64,000 nt of DNA, from positions 62,001-126,000 of the forward strand of contig NZ_JAHKPU010000020.1 of NCBI RefSeq assembly GCF_018860505.1, in the 5' to 3' direction. Positions 46,026 through 54,800 of the stretch are shown here, piece by piece (position 1 is the first letter of the stretch; each line of letters starts with the position of its first letter). This DNA comes from Pacificibacter marinus (GTDB taxonomy: Bacteria; Pseudomonadota; Alphaproteobacteria; Rhodobacterales; Rhodobacteraceae). The translations under genes were made by a program, and so were the position numbers. The notes beneath the pieces are model-generated. The model made no database searches and had not been told where the DNA came from. It worked only from the letters and a program-made list of their open reading frames with translations.

Positions 46026-46267
46026 CAGAGGCCTTCGACAGCTTGAACTCCGGCAGGCTTGCCGTCAGACCCAACTGAGATTTTCTCAACTTTTTCTTCG
46101 GCGTCTTTCAACTTGGCTTCGCAATGGGCTTTGAGGTCCGCACCGCGTTCATACAACTTAATGCTGTCTTCCAGCGCCACTTCGCCACGTTCAAGCTTTG
46201 CCACAACTTGATCAAGCTCAGCCATCGCAGCTTCGAAGCTCAATTCAGACACAGTCGTCTCAGTCAT
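46025..46267 (-). CDS. xseB: exodeoxyribonuclease VII small subunit
   Basis: An 80-residue subunit of ExoVII, which degrades single-stranded DNA. The sequence LSFEAAMAELDQVVAKLERGEVALEDSIKLYERGADLKAHCEAKLKDAEEKVEKI is the typical helical hairpin. GGAG lies eight bases before the ATG. It is the first gene of the xseB-ispA-dxs operon; the large subunit XseA is not in the window. Confidence 0.95.
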   Translation of the reverse strand: MTETTVSELSFEAAMAELDQVVAKLERGEVALEDSIKLYERGADLKAHCEAKLKDAEEKVEKISVGSDGKPAGVQAVEGL

Positions 46268-46368
46268 ATCGACGTCTCCACAAAGATTTGTCTCAGTATA
46301 TTATGGGCTGCATACATGAAGTGACCACCTCTTGGCCAGTTCCCTATCAAGCAAGTTTTCGGAGAACT

Positions 46369-47064
46369 TCACTCTGGGCTCAACATATATCCAGCGCCGC
46401 GCACAGTTTGCAAAAAACGTGGCTGACGTGGGTCAGATTCGAACTTGCGCCGCAGCCGCGTGATTTGCACATCCACCGCGCGCTCTTGCGCTTGTCCACC
46501 ATCGCGCCCTAATTTTTCCACTAACTCACTACGAGAAACAGTCTCACCCAGAGTGGCAGAGAAAATACGCATGAGCTGCGCTTCGGTTTGGGTCAAACGT
46601 ACAATTTTATCGCCTTCCCACAATTCGCCACGCTCAATATCGTATCTAAAGTCGCCCAAATGCAGATATTTGGGCAATGCCACAGCTTCTTCGGCCTGCG
46701 GCACGCGACGCAAAATGGCATTAATACGCAACAGCAATTCTTTCGGCTCAAACGGCTTGGCCAAATAATCGTCAGCCCCCGCTTCCAGTCCGGATATCCT
46801 ATCCTCGGTTTCGCCTTTGGCCGTCAGCAAAAGTATCGGCGTTGCCAAAGTTTGACGCAGACTGCGCGTCAGAGTGATTCCGTCCTCGCCTGGCATCATA
46901 ACATCCATGACAATCATATCGAATTCTAGCCCAGCCAAAAGCTTACGCGCATGGGCCGCGTCTCGTGCGGCAGTCACGCAGAACCCGTTGCGGATCAAAA
47001 ACTTTTGCAGCAGCTGGCGAATACGTTCATCGTCGTCAACAATGAGAAGATGAATATCACTCAA
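46369..47064 (-). CDS. petR: OmpR-family response regulator PetR
   Basis: A 231-residue two-domain regulator. The receiver domain (about 1-120) has the acidic pair DDD near residue 10, phospho-acceptor Asp in MDVMMPGEDG (about residue 55), and KPF near residue 106; the C-terminal winged helix (about 135-228) has LTQTEAQLMRIFS and ends TVRGAGYML. In Rhodobacter capsulatus PetR regulates and is required with petABC expression; the identity here rests on the adjacent MarR-type PetP and Rhodobacter order. The start is TTG, overlapping the petP stop, with AAGGAG eight bases upstream. No sensor kinase is adjacent. Confidence 0.85.
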   Translation of the reverse strand: MSDIHLLIVDDDERIRQLLQKFLIRNGFCVTAARDAAHARKLLAGLEFDMIVMDVMMPGEDGITLTRSLRQTLATPILLLTAKGETEDRISGLEAGADDYLAKPFEPKELLLRINAILRRVPQAEEAVALPKYLHLGDFRYDIERGELWEGDKIVRLTQTEAQLMRIFSATLGETVSRSELVEKLGRDGGQAQERAVDVQITRLRRKFESDPRQPRFLQTVRGAGYMLSPE

Positions 47065-47567
47065 GTGTCTTTCTCCTTTAGCGCATTGAAATAAAGCTGC
47101 TGGTCGGCATCCATCATAGCCTCTAACACTTCGCGAAAGCCTGCGACAGCCTCAGGTCCTGCTTTGCTGAACGCGGTACGCATACGCGCGCGTTGTGCTT
47201 CTGAAAGCTCAGCTTCTAGTGACTTGCCTTTCGGCGTCAAAAACAAATGCCGTTCACGTTTGTCTTTTTGTCCAACGCGGCTTTCGACCAACTCATCTTC
47301 GATCAAAGTGCGCAACACTCGATTGAGCGATTGTTTGGTAACCCCTAAGACATCAAGCAAAGCATTCACAGTCGCACCGGGAGCGCGATTGATGAAGTGC
47401 ACAGCACGGTGATGCGCACGCCCATATCCATGTAAGTCCAGAATTCTATCGGGGTCTGCGGTAAATCCTCGATAGGCGAAAAACATCGCCTCAATCCCGC
47501 GGCGCAATTGCTCGTCAGTCAAAAACAACAGGCTTTCGCCACCGCGTGTACTTTTGCCGTCTGCCAC
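47061..47567 (-). CDS. petP: MarR-family regulator PetP
   Basis: A 168-residue MarR-type winged-helix protein: HGYGRAHHRAVHFINRAPGATVNALLDVLGVTKQSLNRVLRTLIEDELVESRVGQKDKRERHLFLTPKG is shown here by positions about 47-115, with the recognition helix KQSLNRVL. PetP and PetR form the petPR operon in Rhodobacter capsulatus. The GTG at 47567 was chosen because GGAG is five bases upstream; the frame is open to 47582. It is divergent from ilvE across 166 bases that contain a GTTAGCGCATAAC palindrome (47641-47653). Confidence 0.82.
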   Translation of the reverse strand: MADGKSTRGGESLLFLTDEQLRRGIEAMFFAYRGFTADPDRILDLHGYGRAHHRAVHFINRAPGATVNALLDVLGVTKQSLNRVLRTLIEDELVESRVGQKDKRERHLFLTPKGKSLEAELSEAQRARMRTAFSKAGPEAVAGFREVLEAMMDADQQLYFNALKEKDT

Positions 47568-47733
47568 AGTGTCTCCATTCACAATCTGCGTAACCTATAA
47601 GCATTTTAAGTCAGCGATATTGACATTCCAAGTCGCAATTGTTAGCGCATAACAGGTTTTGCGTAAGATAATGTTAAATATATCCTATCTAAACGCAACA
47701 ATTGCAAATTGCACAGCTATAGGGAATAGAAAA

Positions 47734-48603
47734 ATGGCCGGTTCATTCGAAGATCGCGATGGTAAAATCTGGATGGACGGCGCGCTCGTCGAGTGGCGCG
47801 ATGCACAGGTCCATATTCTAACTCACGCGATGCACTATGCATCTTCAGTTTTCGAAGGTGAGCGTTGCTATTCAGGTAAGATTTTCAAATCACGCGAGCA
47901 CTCAGAGCGCCTGCTGCGCTCTGGTGAATTGCTGGACATGCCGATCCCTTATACTGTCGACGAAATCGAAGCGGCCAAATACGCGGTGCTTGAAGCCAAT
48001 GGTTGGACGGACGCCTATATTCGCGTTGTGGCTTGGCGTGGCTCTGGCGAGGATATGGGCGTTGCCTCAAACAAAAACCCCGTACGCATGGCTGTCGCAG
48101 CTTGGGAATGGGGCGCCTATTACGGCGATGCGAAAATGCAGGGCGCAAAACTCGATATCGCTAAATGGAAACGCCCGTCGCCCGAAACAATTCCAACAGC
48201 CGCCAAAGCCGCTGGTCTTTATATGATCTGCACAATGTCCAAACACGCAGCTGAGGCCAAAGGTTGTTCCGATGCATTGTTTATGGATTACCGTGGCTAT
48301 GTTGCTGAGGCGACCGGTGCCAATATCTTTTTCGTGAAAGACGGCGAGGTACATACGCCGATCCCCGACGCGATCTTGAACGGCATCACCCGCCAAACCA
48401 TCATTCAAATGCTCAAAGACAAGGGCATCACTGTCCATGAGCGCGTGATCATGCCCGAAGAACTTGATGGGTTTGAACAATGCTGGCTGACAGGAACAGC
48501 CGCCGAAGTGACCCCCGTTGGTCAAATTGGCACGCATACATTCGAAGTCGGCGCGCTGACACGCGACATCGCTGAAGCTTATGAAAAATTAGTGCGCAGC
48601 TAA
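47734..48603 (+). CDS. ilvE: branched-chain amino acid aminotransferase
   Basis: IlvE is a fold-type IV PLP enzyme that makes or breaks down valine, leucine and isoleucine. The 289-residue protein has HAMHYASSVFEGERCY near residue 33, the PLP-Lys region PETIPTAAKAAGLYMICTMSKHAAEAKGCSDALFMD and EATGANIFFVKDGEVHTP with a typical GITRQTII C-terminal part. ilvD on the same strand 20 kb upstream belongs to the same pathway. The ATG at 47734 follows AGGG; a 25-residue extension to 47659 is not family-like. Confidence 0.93.
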   Translation: MAGSFEDRDGKIWMDGALVEWRDAQVHILTHAMHYASSVFEGERCYSGKIFKSREHSERLLRSGELLDMPIPYTVDEIEAAKYAVLEANGWTDAYIRVVAWRGSGEDMGVASNKNPVRMAVAAWEWGAYYGDAKMQGAKLDIAKWKRPSPETIPTAAKAAGLYMICTMSKHAAEAKGCSDALFMDYRGYVAEATGANIFFVKDGEVHTPIPDAILNGITRQTIIQMLKDKGITVHERVIMPEELDGFEQCWLTGTAAEVTPVGQIGTHTFEVGALTRDIAEAYEKLVRS

Positions 48604-48620
48604 GTTAGCAAAACTTAAAG

Positions 48621-48661
48621 CCTCTTCTGCTAAATATCTTCGGTGATATTTGGCGGAGAGG
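48621..48661 (+). promoter_or_regulatory. long hairpin enclosing the ribosome site of the next gene
   Basis: Bases 48621-48638 pair with 48645-48661 in a 17-base-pair stem with one bulge around a TTCG-containing loop. The right arm holds GGAGAGG, the ribosome site for the orphan gene starting at 48666, so the stem can hide it. There is no T tract on the plus strand, so simple termination of ilvE is not clear. Hairpins of this kind are frequent in Rhodobacteraceae intergenic regions, so it may be a repeat element rather than a switch. Confidence 0.6.
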
Positions 48662-48665
48662 TCCT

Positions 48666-49166
48666 TTGGTTAAAAGAGAAACAATTTTTGTCGGCTTGGT
48701 CGCAACCTTTATTGTGCTGCCCGCTGCGCTGAGCTTATCTGCCTATTTCATCACCAAGAACCCGAACTTTCGCCCTCTCGGTATTACATTAGACAGTCTG
48801 ACCGAAGCAGGATTGATCGAAAGTTCGGGTGAAATTATCGCCGTTGTTTCGATTGGTGATCGAGCCCCAAAACACAGCCCTAAAAGCGAATATATAAAAG
48901 CGCTAAAATCGACATTCGAGATTTTAGGAAGCGACGTAGATGTCAAGTTTCGCAGCGCCCCAAACACATCAGACATCACAGTCACATACTTAGTCGGCTT
49001 AAGCCGCATCGGACCCTACCCAATCACACAAGCAGCAAGTGGCGTCAAAGCTGCCATACACGCCGAACGGATGGTTAAAGAACATCAACGCACGCTCATC
49101 CAAAAGCAAGATGCTCTTGACGAAACGAACACCTCAACGTCTTGGTTTCGCTTTTTCGACGACTAG
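48666..49166 (+). CDS. membrane-anchored hypothetical protein
   Basis: A 166-residue protein I do not recognise. It has one N-terminal hydrophobic helix (about residues 7-29) and a soluble domain with alternating strands (IIAVVSIGDRAP, DITVTYLVGLSRIGPYP) that may lie in the periplasm. The C-terminus is hydrophilic and rich in Gln, Lys and Thr. The start is TTG with GGAG seven bases upstream, located within a strong hairpin. It is convergent with queG, 12 bases between stops. Function unknown. Confidence 0.65.
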   Translation: MVKRETIFVGLVATFIVLPAALSLSAYFITKNPNFRPLGITLDSLTEAGLIESSGEIIAVVSIGDRAPKHSPKSEYIKALKSTFEILGSDVDVKFRSAPNTSDITVTYLVGLSRIGPYPITQAASGVKAAIHAERMVKEHQRTLIQKQDALDETNTSTSWFRFFDD

Positions 49167-49178
49167 TGCATCAACAGA

Positions 49179-50210
49179 TCACAACCGCGCCAAAGCCCAA
49201 GCTGCAGCCTCCGCGACGGTCTCATCTGGATCAGTCAACAGCGCGCTCACCGAGTAGCGAAGCGTTTTGTCTCCTGAGTTTCCTATAGCATAAAGCACAT
49301 TACGTACGAACCGATTGCGACCAATGCGTTTGATCGGCGACCCCGAAAAGCGTTCTCGAAAAGCTGTATCATCTAAAATGACCAATTCCGACAACGGCGG
49401 AGACACTAAGTCTGCGCGCGCATGATATCGAATATCTGCGGCCTCAACAGCAAACTTATTCCACGGACAAGCTGCCAAACAATCATCGCAGCCATAAATA
49501 CGATTGCCCAACAGAGGCCTTAAACTCTCATCCACCGGCCCATGATGTTCGATCGTCAGATAAGAAATGCAGCGACGCGCATCAATCTGGTACGGTGCAG
49601 GAAATGCATCTGTCGGGCAAGATGTTAGGCAGGCGGTACATGACCCGCAGCGGTCAACTTCAGCAGGATCGGGATCAAAATCAAGCGTTGTAAAAATCGC
49701 ACCCAAAAAGAACCAACTGCCCAAATCGCGGCCAACCAGATTGGTGTGCTTGCCTTGCCAGCCAAGCCCTGCTTTCGCCCCTAAGGGTTTTTCCATCACT
49801 GGCGCAGTATCGACAAACACTTTGATTTCAGTGTCAGGTCCCGCCTGATCGATAAGCCAACGCCCAACACGCTTAAGCCGTTTTTTAACGATGTCGTGAT
49901 AATCGCGATTGCGCGCATAAACAGAAATGGCCCCCGCATCTTTGCGCTTCACGGCCTCCATAGGATCATCGTCTGGCGTATAGGCCTCAGCCAGCATAAT
50001 CACCGATTTCGCTTCTGGCCAAAGCGCAGACGGATCACCGCGCCACGCCATGCGGTCGGCCATCCATGCCATTTGGCCGTGGCGTTCTAAATCAACATAC
50101 TGCTGCAATCGCTCCATCGCCTCAGGCAACTCAGGGCGGGCAAAGCCAACCTGCGAAAATCCTTCTTGCAAGGCCTGTTGGCGCACCGTTTCTTTGTCCA
50201 ATACTGCCAC
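49179..50210 (-). CDS. queG: epoxyqueuosine reductase
   Basis: QueG reduces epoxyqueuosine to queuosine in tRNA, using cobalamin and two [4Fe-4S] clusters. The 343-residue protein has the ferredoxin-like motif [16 protein letters not shown] (about residues 187-202), a second [13 protein letters not shown] (about 238-250) and the family-typical [20 protein letters not shown]-like region with [12 protein letters not shown] near 150. The GST gene lies 30 bases upstream on the same strand, an arrangement common in alphaproteobacteria, though a direct link is not known. Confidence 0.95.
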   Translation of the reverse strand: MAVLDKETVRQQALQEGFSQVGFARPELPEAMERLQQYVDLERHGQMAWMADRMAWRGDPSALWPEAKSVIMLAEAYTPDDDPMEAVKRKDAGAISVYARNRDYHDIVKKRLKRVGRWLIDQAGPDTEIKVFVDTAPVMEKPLGAKAGLGWQGKHTNLVGRDLGSWFFLGAIFTTLDFDPDPAEVDRCGSCTACLTSCPTDAFPAPYQIDARRCISYLTIEHHGPVDESLRPLLGNRIYGCDDCLAACPWNKFAVEAADIRYHARADLVSPPLSELVILDDTAFRERFSGSPIKRIGRNRFVRNVLYAIGNSGDKTLRYSVSALLTDPDETVAEAAAWALARL

Positions 50211-50240
50211 TGTTCGCGCCTCTTTTCGAACTAGCCTATA

Positions 50241-50906
50241 TCAAAAATCGAGATCGGCATAATGCGGTGGCGGTGGAAATCCTGAAACATGATCAGCCAA
50301 AAGGGACCGAAAAGCTGGACGAGATTTGATCTTTGCGTACCAATCCTTGACCACAGCAGATCGGTTCCAATCCACATCTGAAATATAGTCCAGCGATGAC
50401 AAATGCGCCGCAGCCGCGAAATCAGCCAACGTCATTGCATCGCCCGCAAGCCAACGACGGCGATCCAAAAGCCACGCCATGTAGTCCAAATGGAACTTGA
50501 TCGCCTTCGAGCCCGCTTTGACGTTTTTCGAATCAGGGTACCCCGACTTGGTCAATTTGCGATTCACCCGCTCATACAGTAGATTCGAGGTGACTTCGTG
50601 GTGGAATTTATCATCAAACCAAGACACCAACCGCCGCACTTCAAAACGCCCTTCGGGATCGTTCGGCATCAAAGACGGACTAGGGTGTTTTTCCTCGATA
50701 TATTCACAAATAGCAGCGCTTTCGGACAGGATCATGTCATCGATACGTAAAATGGGCACTTTTCCTGCGGGGTTGCGGCGTAAAAAGTCAGGGTCTCGCT
50801 CCCAATACCGCTCTTCAACAAGCTCCACTTCGAGCTTTTTTTCAGCAAGGCTCAAACGCACTTTGCGGCAAAATGGGGATAGGGGAACATGAAACAGTCG
50901 GATCAT
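50241..50906 (-). CDS. glutathione S-transferase family protein
   Basis: A 221-residue GST. The thioredoxin-like N-terminus has LFHVPLSPFCRKVRLSLAEK with a SPFC active-site segment, NPAGKVPIL (cis-Pro near 52) and ESAAICEYIEEKHP; the C-terminal domain includes WLAGDAMTLADFAAAAHLS. It belongs to the group often found before queG. Substrate unknown; a cytosolic detoxification or thiol-repair role is plausible. The start ATG at 50906 opens a two-gene unit with queG. Confidence 0.88.
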   Translation of the reverse strand: MIRLFHVPLSPFCRKVRLSLAEKKLEVELVEERYWERDPDFLRRNPAGKVPILRIDDMILSESAAICEYIEEKHPSPSLMPNDPEGRFEVRRLVSWFDDKFHHEVTSNLLYERVNRKLTKSGYPDSKNVKAGSKAIKFHLDYMAWLLDRRRWLAGDAMTLADFAAAAHLSSLDYISDVDWNRSAVVKDWYAKIKSRPAFRSLLADHVSGFPPPPHYADLDF

Positions 50907-50956
50907 TGCACAGTACTCTTTTGTTTTATCCTAAGTGCCGTGAAAGCGCGGGCAAT

Positions 50957-51727
50957 TCAATCCTCGAAACACGCTGAGCGCCCGTCCGCTTGAATTGTCG
51001 CGGCACCATCGGCGATTTGCGCGGCACGCCGCTTTACAAATGGCCCAGGATTGCCTGCATTTCTTAATTTCGGCGCAGGTAAAACCGCCGCAAGTTGAGC
51101 GGCTTGTCTGGAAGACAGTTCTTCGGGGCCAACACCAAAATAGGTGCGCGCGGCAGCCTCTGCGCCAAACACGCCCTCGTCAAACTCAGCGATATTCAAA
51201 TAAACTTCAAGGATACGCCGCTTGCTCCACGTCAATTCAACGATGGGCGTCACCAAGGCCTCCAACGCCTTACGTGACCAAGACCGACCATGCCAAAGAA
51301 ACACATTTTTCACCACTTGCTGAGAAATCGTCGACGCCCCGCGTCCCGCCCCTTCATCAATGGCTGCGCGGATTGCACCAAGATCAAACCCCCAGTGTTC
51401 GCAAAAATTCGCATCCTCGGCTGCAACGACAGATCGTGCCAAAACGGGTGATATATCTTCCATCGGCACCCATTGATAATCAACGCCGTTCGAAACACGT
51501 CCCTCGGACACCATATAGGGCGTCGTGGGTATGGGCAGCACTGTGTATGTCAAAATCCAGATAAGCCCGAGCGCAATCACAGCGAACACCAATTGAAAGG
51601 CGCGTCGCCGTAGCCGTGCAAAAAAACCAAAACGAGCAGGTTCGCGTTTTGCAACGGGTCGCAAAGGCTTTGCCGTCTTTTTGGTTTTGCTTTTGGTCGT
51701 CTTGGTTGATTTGGGTGTCTTAGCCAT
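50957..51727 (-). CDS. mtgA: monofunctional biosynthetic peptidoglycan transglycosylase
   Basis: MtgA polymerises lipid II into glycan strands. The 256-residue protein has a very basic N-terminus (Lys/Thr-rich, about 1-35), one transmembrane helix (about 43-65) and a GT51 domain with VVAAEDANFCEHWGFDLGAIR (catalytic Glu in the AAED motif near 107), GASTISQQVVKNVFLW and EVYLNIAEFDEGVFGAEAAARTYFG. The TM-to-GT51 order matches MtgA. The ATG at 51727 and one at 51742 are both possible; neither has a clear ribosome site. Only transglycosylase, no transpeptidase domain, is present. Confidence 0.93.
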   Translation of the reverse strand: MAKTPKSTKTTKSKTKKTAKPLRPVAKREPARFGFFARLRRRAFQLVFAVIALGLIWILTYTVLPIPTTPYMVSEGRVSNGVDYQWVPMEDISPVLARSVVAAEDANFCEHWGFDLGAIRAAIDEGAGRGASTISQQVVKNVFLWHGRSWSRKALEALVTPIVELTWSKRRILEVYLNIAEFDEGVFGAEAAARTYFGVGPEELSSRQAAQLAAVLPAPKLRNAGNPGPFVKRRAAQIADGAATIQADGRSACFED

Positions 51728-51789
51728 AGCGCAGTGATTCATGGTCTCACGCGTCAGGTCAAGGCGTCGCGCAAAGAACGCGTGTTTTT

Positions 51790-51824
51790 GGCAAAAGAAA
51801 AAGCCCCCAATCGCTTGGGGGCTT
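51790..51824 (-). terminator. rho-independent terminator of gltB
   Basis: A perfect ten-base-pair stem (51801-51810 with 51815-51824, loop TCGC on the plus strand) is followed on the minus strand by TTTCTTTT (downward from 51800). It lies 25 bases after the gltB stop. Confidence 0.88.
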
Positions 51825-51849
51825 AAATGTTTTAAGAGGTTGAAAAGCC

Positions 51850-54800
51850 TTATTCTGCAGGAATTGCACCTTTTTCCAAAGACAGCGGGGCTTTGATATG
51901 CACCAACATCTCTTTAGGGCACACTTGCAAGAAGTTGGTTTTTTCAACATCCCAATTGCCCAAGATTTCGGATGCTTTAACGGATCCAGTTTCTCGGACG
52001 TGGCGTTCGATCAAGGATTTAAGTTCGATTTCCCAATACTCAACTGTCACAGGACAAGTCACCAAAGTCTCGTGGTTCATCAGTTGGAACGCGGTGCCTT
52101 CGGGATCGTAGAGATAAGCCATACCACCCGTCATACCCGCACCAAAGTTAGCTCCGATGGACCCAAGGATCACAGCGATACCACCGGTCATGTATTCACA
52201 GCCGCTGGAGCCACAGCCTTCAATCACGACCGTTGCACCAGAGTTGCGTACTGCGAAACGTTCACCTGCACGACCTGCTGCAAAAAGATAGCCGTCAGTC
52301 GCACCATAAAGAACCGTGTTGCCGATAATAGTGTTCTCGGACGCAATCAAAGGTGAGTGCATAGGCGGACGCACAACAACGATACCGCCAGACAGACCTT
52401 TGCCGACGTAATCGTTAGCGTCACCTGACACTTCGATCTTCAGACCGGGGGCTGCAAAAGCACCCAGAGATTGACCCGCAGAGCCTGTGAGCTTCACAGT
52501 CAGGTGGTCGTCTTGCAAATCGTTACGCATACCAAAGTTCTGCACGATGTGACTAGACGTACGTGTGCCAATGGTCCGGTGTGTGTTTTGAACCGCGTAG
52601 GACAACTGCATTTTCTCGCCATCTTTCAAGAAACGCGCAGCGTCAGAGACGATTTGAGCATCCAGCGTATCAGGCACAGCATTGCGTGGCTTCGAGCGAT
52701 CATAGACGATCTTGTCAGCGCCATCGACGGTGATCAAAAGCGGGTTGAGATCAAGGTCATCAAGATGCGCAGATCCGCGTGACACCTGCGTTAGCAGATC
52801 AGCACGACCAATCACTTCATCCATAGAGCGCGCGCCGATAGAGGCCAGAATTTCACGCACTTCTTGCGCATAGAATGTGATCAAGTTGACCACTTTATCC
52901 GCATTGCCGGTGAACTTTTTGCGCAAATCATCGTCTTGCGTACACACACCCACAGGGCAAGTGTTCGACTGACATTGACGGACCATGATACAGCCCATCG
53001 CGATCAACGCAGCCGTGCCGATGCCGTATTCTTCGGCGCCGAGCATCGCAGCCATAACCACATCACGACCTGTGCGCAAACCACCATCGGTGCGCAACGT
53101 CACGCGTTCACGCAGGTTGTTCATAGAGAGAACTTGATGCGCTTCAGTCAGGCCCATTTCCCATGGCAGACCTGCGAATTTGATCGAGGTCGCTGGCGAT
53201 GCGCCCGTGCCGCCATTGTGACCCGAAATCAGAATGATATCCGCTTTCGCTTTGGCCACACCAGCCGCAATCGTGCCAACGCCGGAAGACGCCACGAGTT
53301 TCACAGTGACTTTACAGCGCGGGTTGATTTGCTTGAGATCGTAGATCAGCTGCGCCAAATCCTCGATAGAATAGATATCGTGGTGCGGCGGCGGAGAGAT
53401 CAAGGTCACGCCTTTGGTCGAGTGACGCAACTTGGCGATGAGGTCTGTGACCTTCATGCCGGGCAGCTGGCCACCCTCACCGGGTTTCGCGCCTTGAGCA
53501 ACTTTGATTTCAAGCTCTTCACAGGCCAAAAGATACTCGGCTGTGACCCCAAAGCGGCCAGATGCAACCTGTTTGATCTTTGCGGAAGCATTGTCACCGT
53601 TTGGTTCCGGCGTGAAGTCATCAGGGCTTTCGCCACCTTCACCAGAGTCAGATTTAGCCCCAATGCGGTTCATCGCGATGGACAAAGTACGGTGCGATTC
53701 AGGAGACAAAGCCCCCAAAGACATGCCCGGTGTCACAAAGCGTTTGCGGATCGCAGTGATGGATTCCACCTCTTCGATTGGCACAGGTTTGCCCAAAGGT
53801 TTGACATCCAAAAGATCGCGCAAATGGATCGGCGGATTGGACCGCATCTTGGCGGTGTACTGTTGCCACATGGAATAAGATGCACGATCACAAGCCGATT
53901 GTAGCATGTGCATCGATTGTGCTTCCCATGCATGGGTCTCGCCAGATTTACGTGATTTGTAGAAACCACCGATGGGCAATGTGTTACCACCCAAGAAGCC
54001 TTGCGCGTGTACTGCCTTAAGTTTCTTCTGGATGCCTCCAACACCGATACCGGAAATGCGTGACTGCATTCCAGGGAAGAACTCAGCACACATCGCGCGC
54101 GACAGACCGACGGCCTCAAAGTTCAAGCCACCGCGGTAAGACGAGATCACAGAGATACCCATCTTCGCCATGATTTTCAGCAATCCAGCATCGACAGCAG
54201 CACGGTAACGCGCGACAGCTTCAGTCAATGTGCAATCCAACAAACCACGCTCAATACGATCATTGAGCGAGTCTTCGGCCAAGTAGGCGTTCACGATAGT
54301 CGCACCGCAGCCGATCAACACCGCGAAATAATGCGGATCGATACATTCAGCAGAACGCACGCCGATAGAACAGAACGTGCGCAAACCTTTGCGCGTCAGC
54401 CAGCTGTGCACAGCAGAGGTTGCCAAAATCATCGGCATCGCGACACGATCAGCGCCTTGGCCTTGGTCCGTCAAAACGATGTGTCCGCCACCTGAACGCA
54501 CGGCTTCTTCGGCCTCGGCGCGCACGCGATCAAGCCCTTCACGCAGTGCATTCGCACCGCCATCAACTGCAAAAGTACAATCGATTTCGGTCATCGGTGC
54601 GTTGAATTTTGATTTCAGCGTTTCAAATTGAGCGTTGCCGACGAACGGACTGTCGAGCACCAAAATTTCAGTTTGTGAGCTACTTTCATCCAGCACGTTT
54701 TTCAAGTTGCCAAACCGTGTCTTGAGCGACATCACCCGATATTCGCGCAATGAGTCAATCGGAGGGTTGGTGACCTGTGAGAAGTTTTGACGAAAGAAGT

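Noticed and set aside
52864-53904. 346-codon open frame on the plus strand inside gltB
   Set aside because: It is antisense to the conserved FMN and Fe-S region of gltB, has a His/Arg/Phe-rich composition typical of a mirror frame and no ribosome site.
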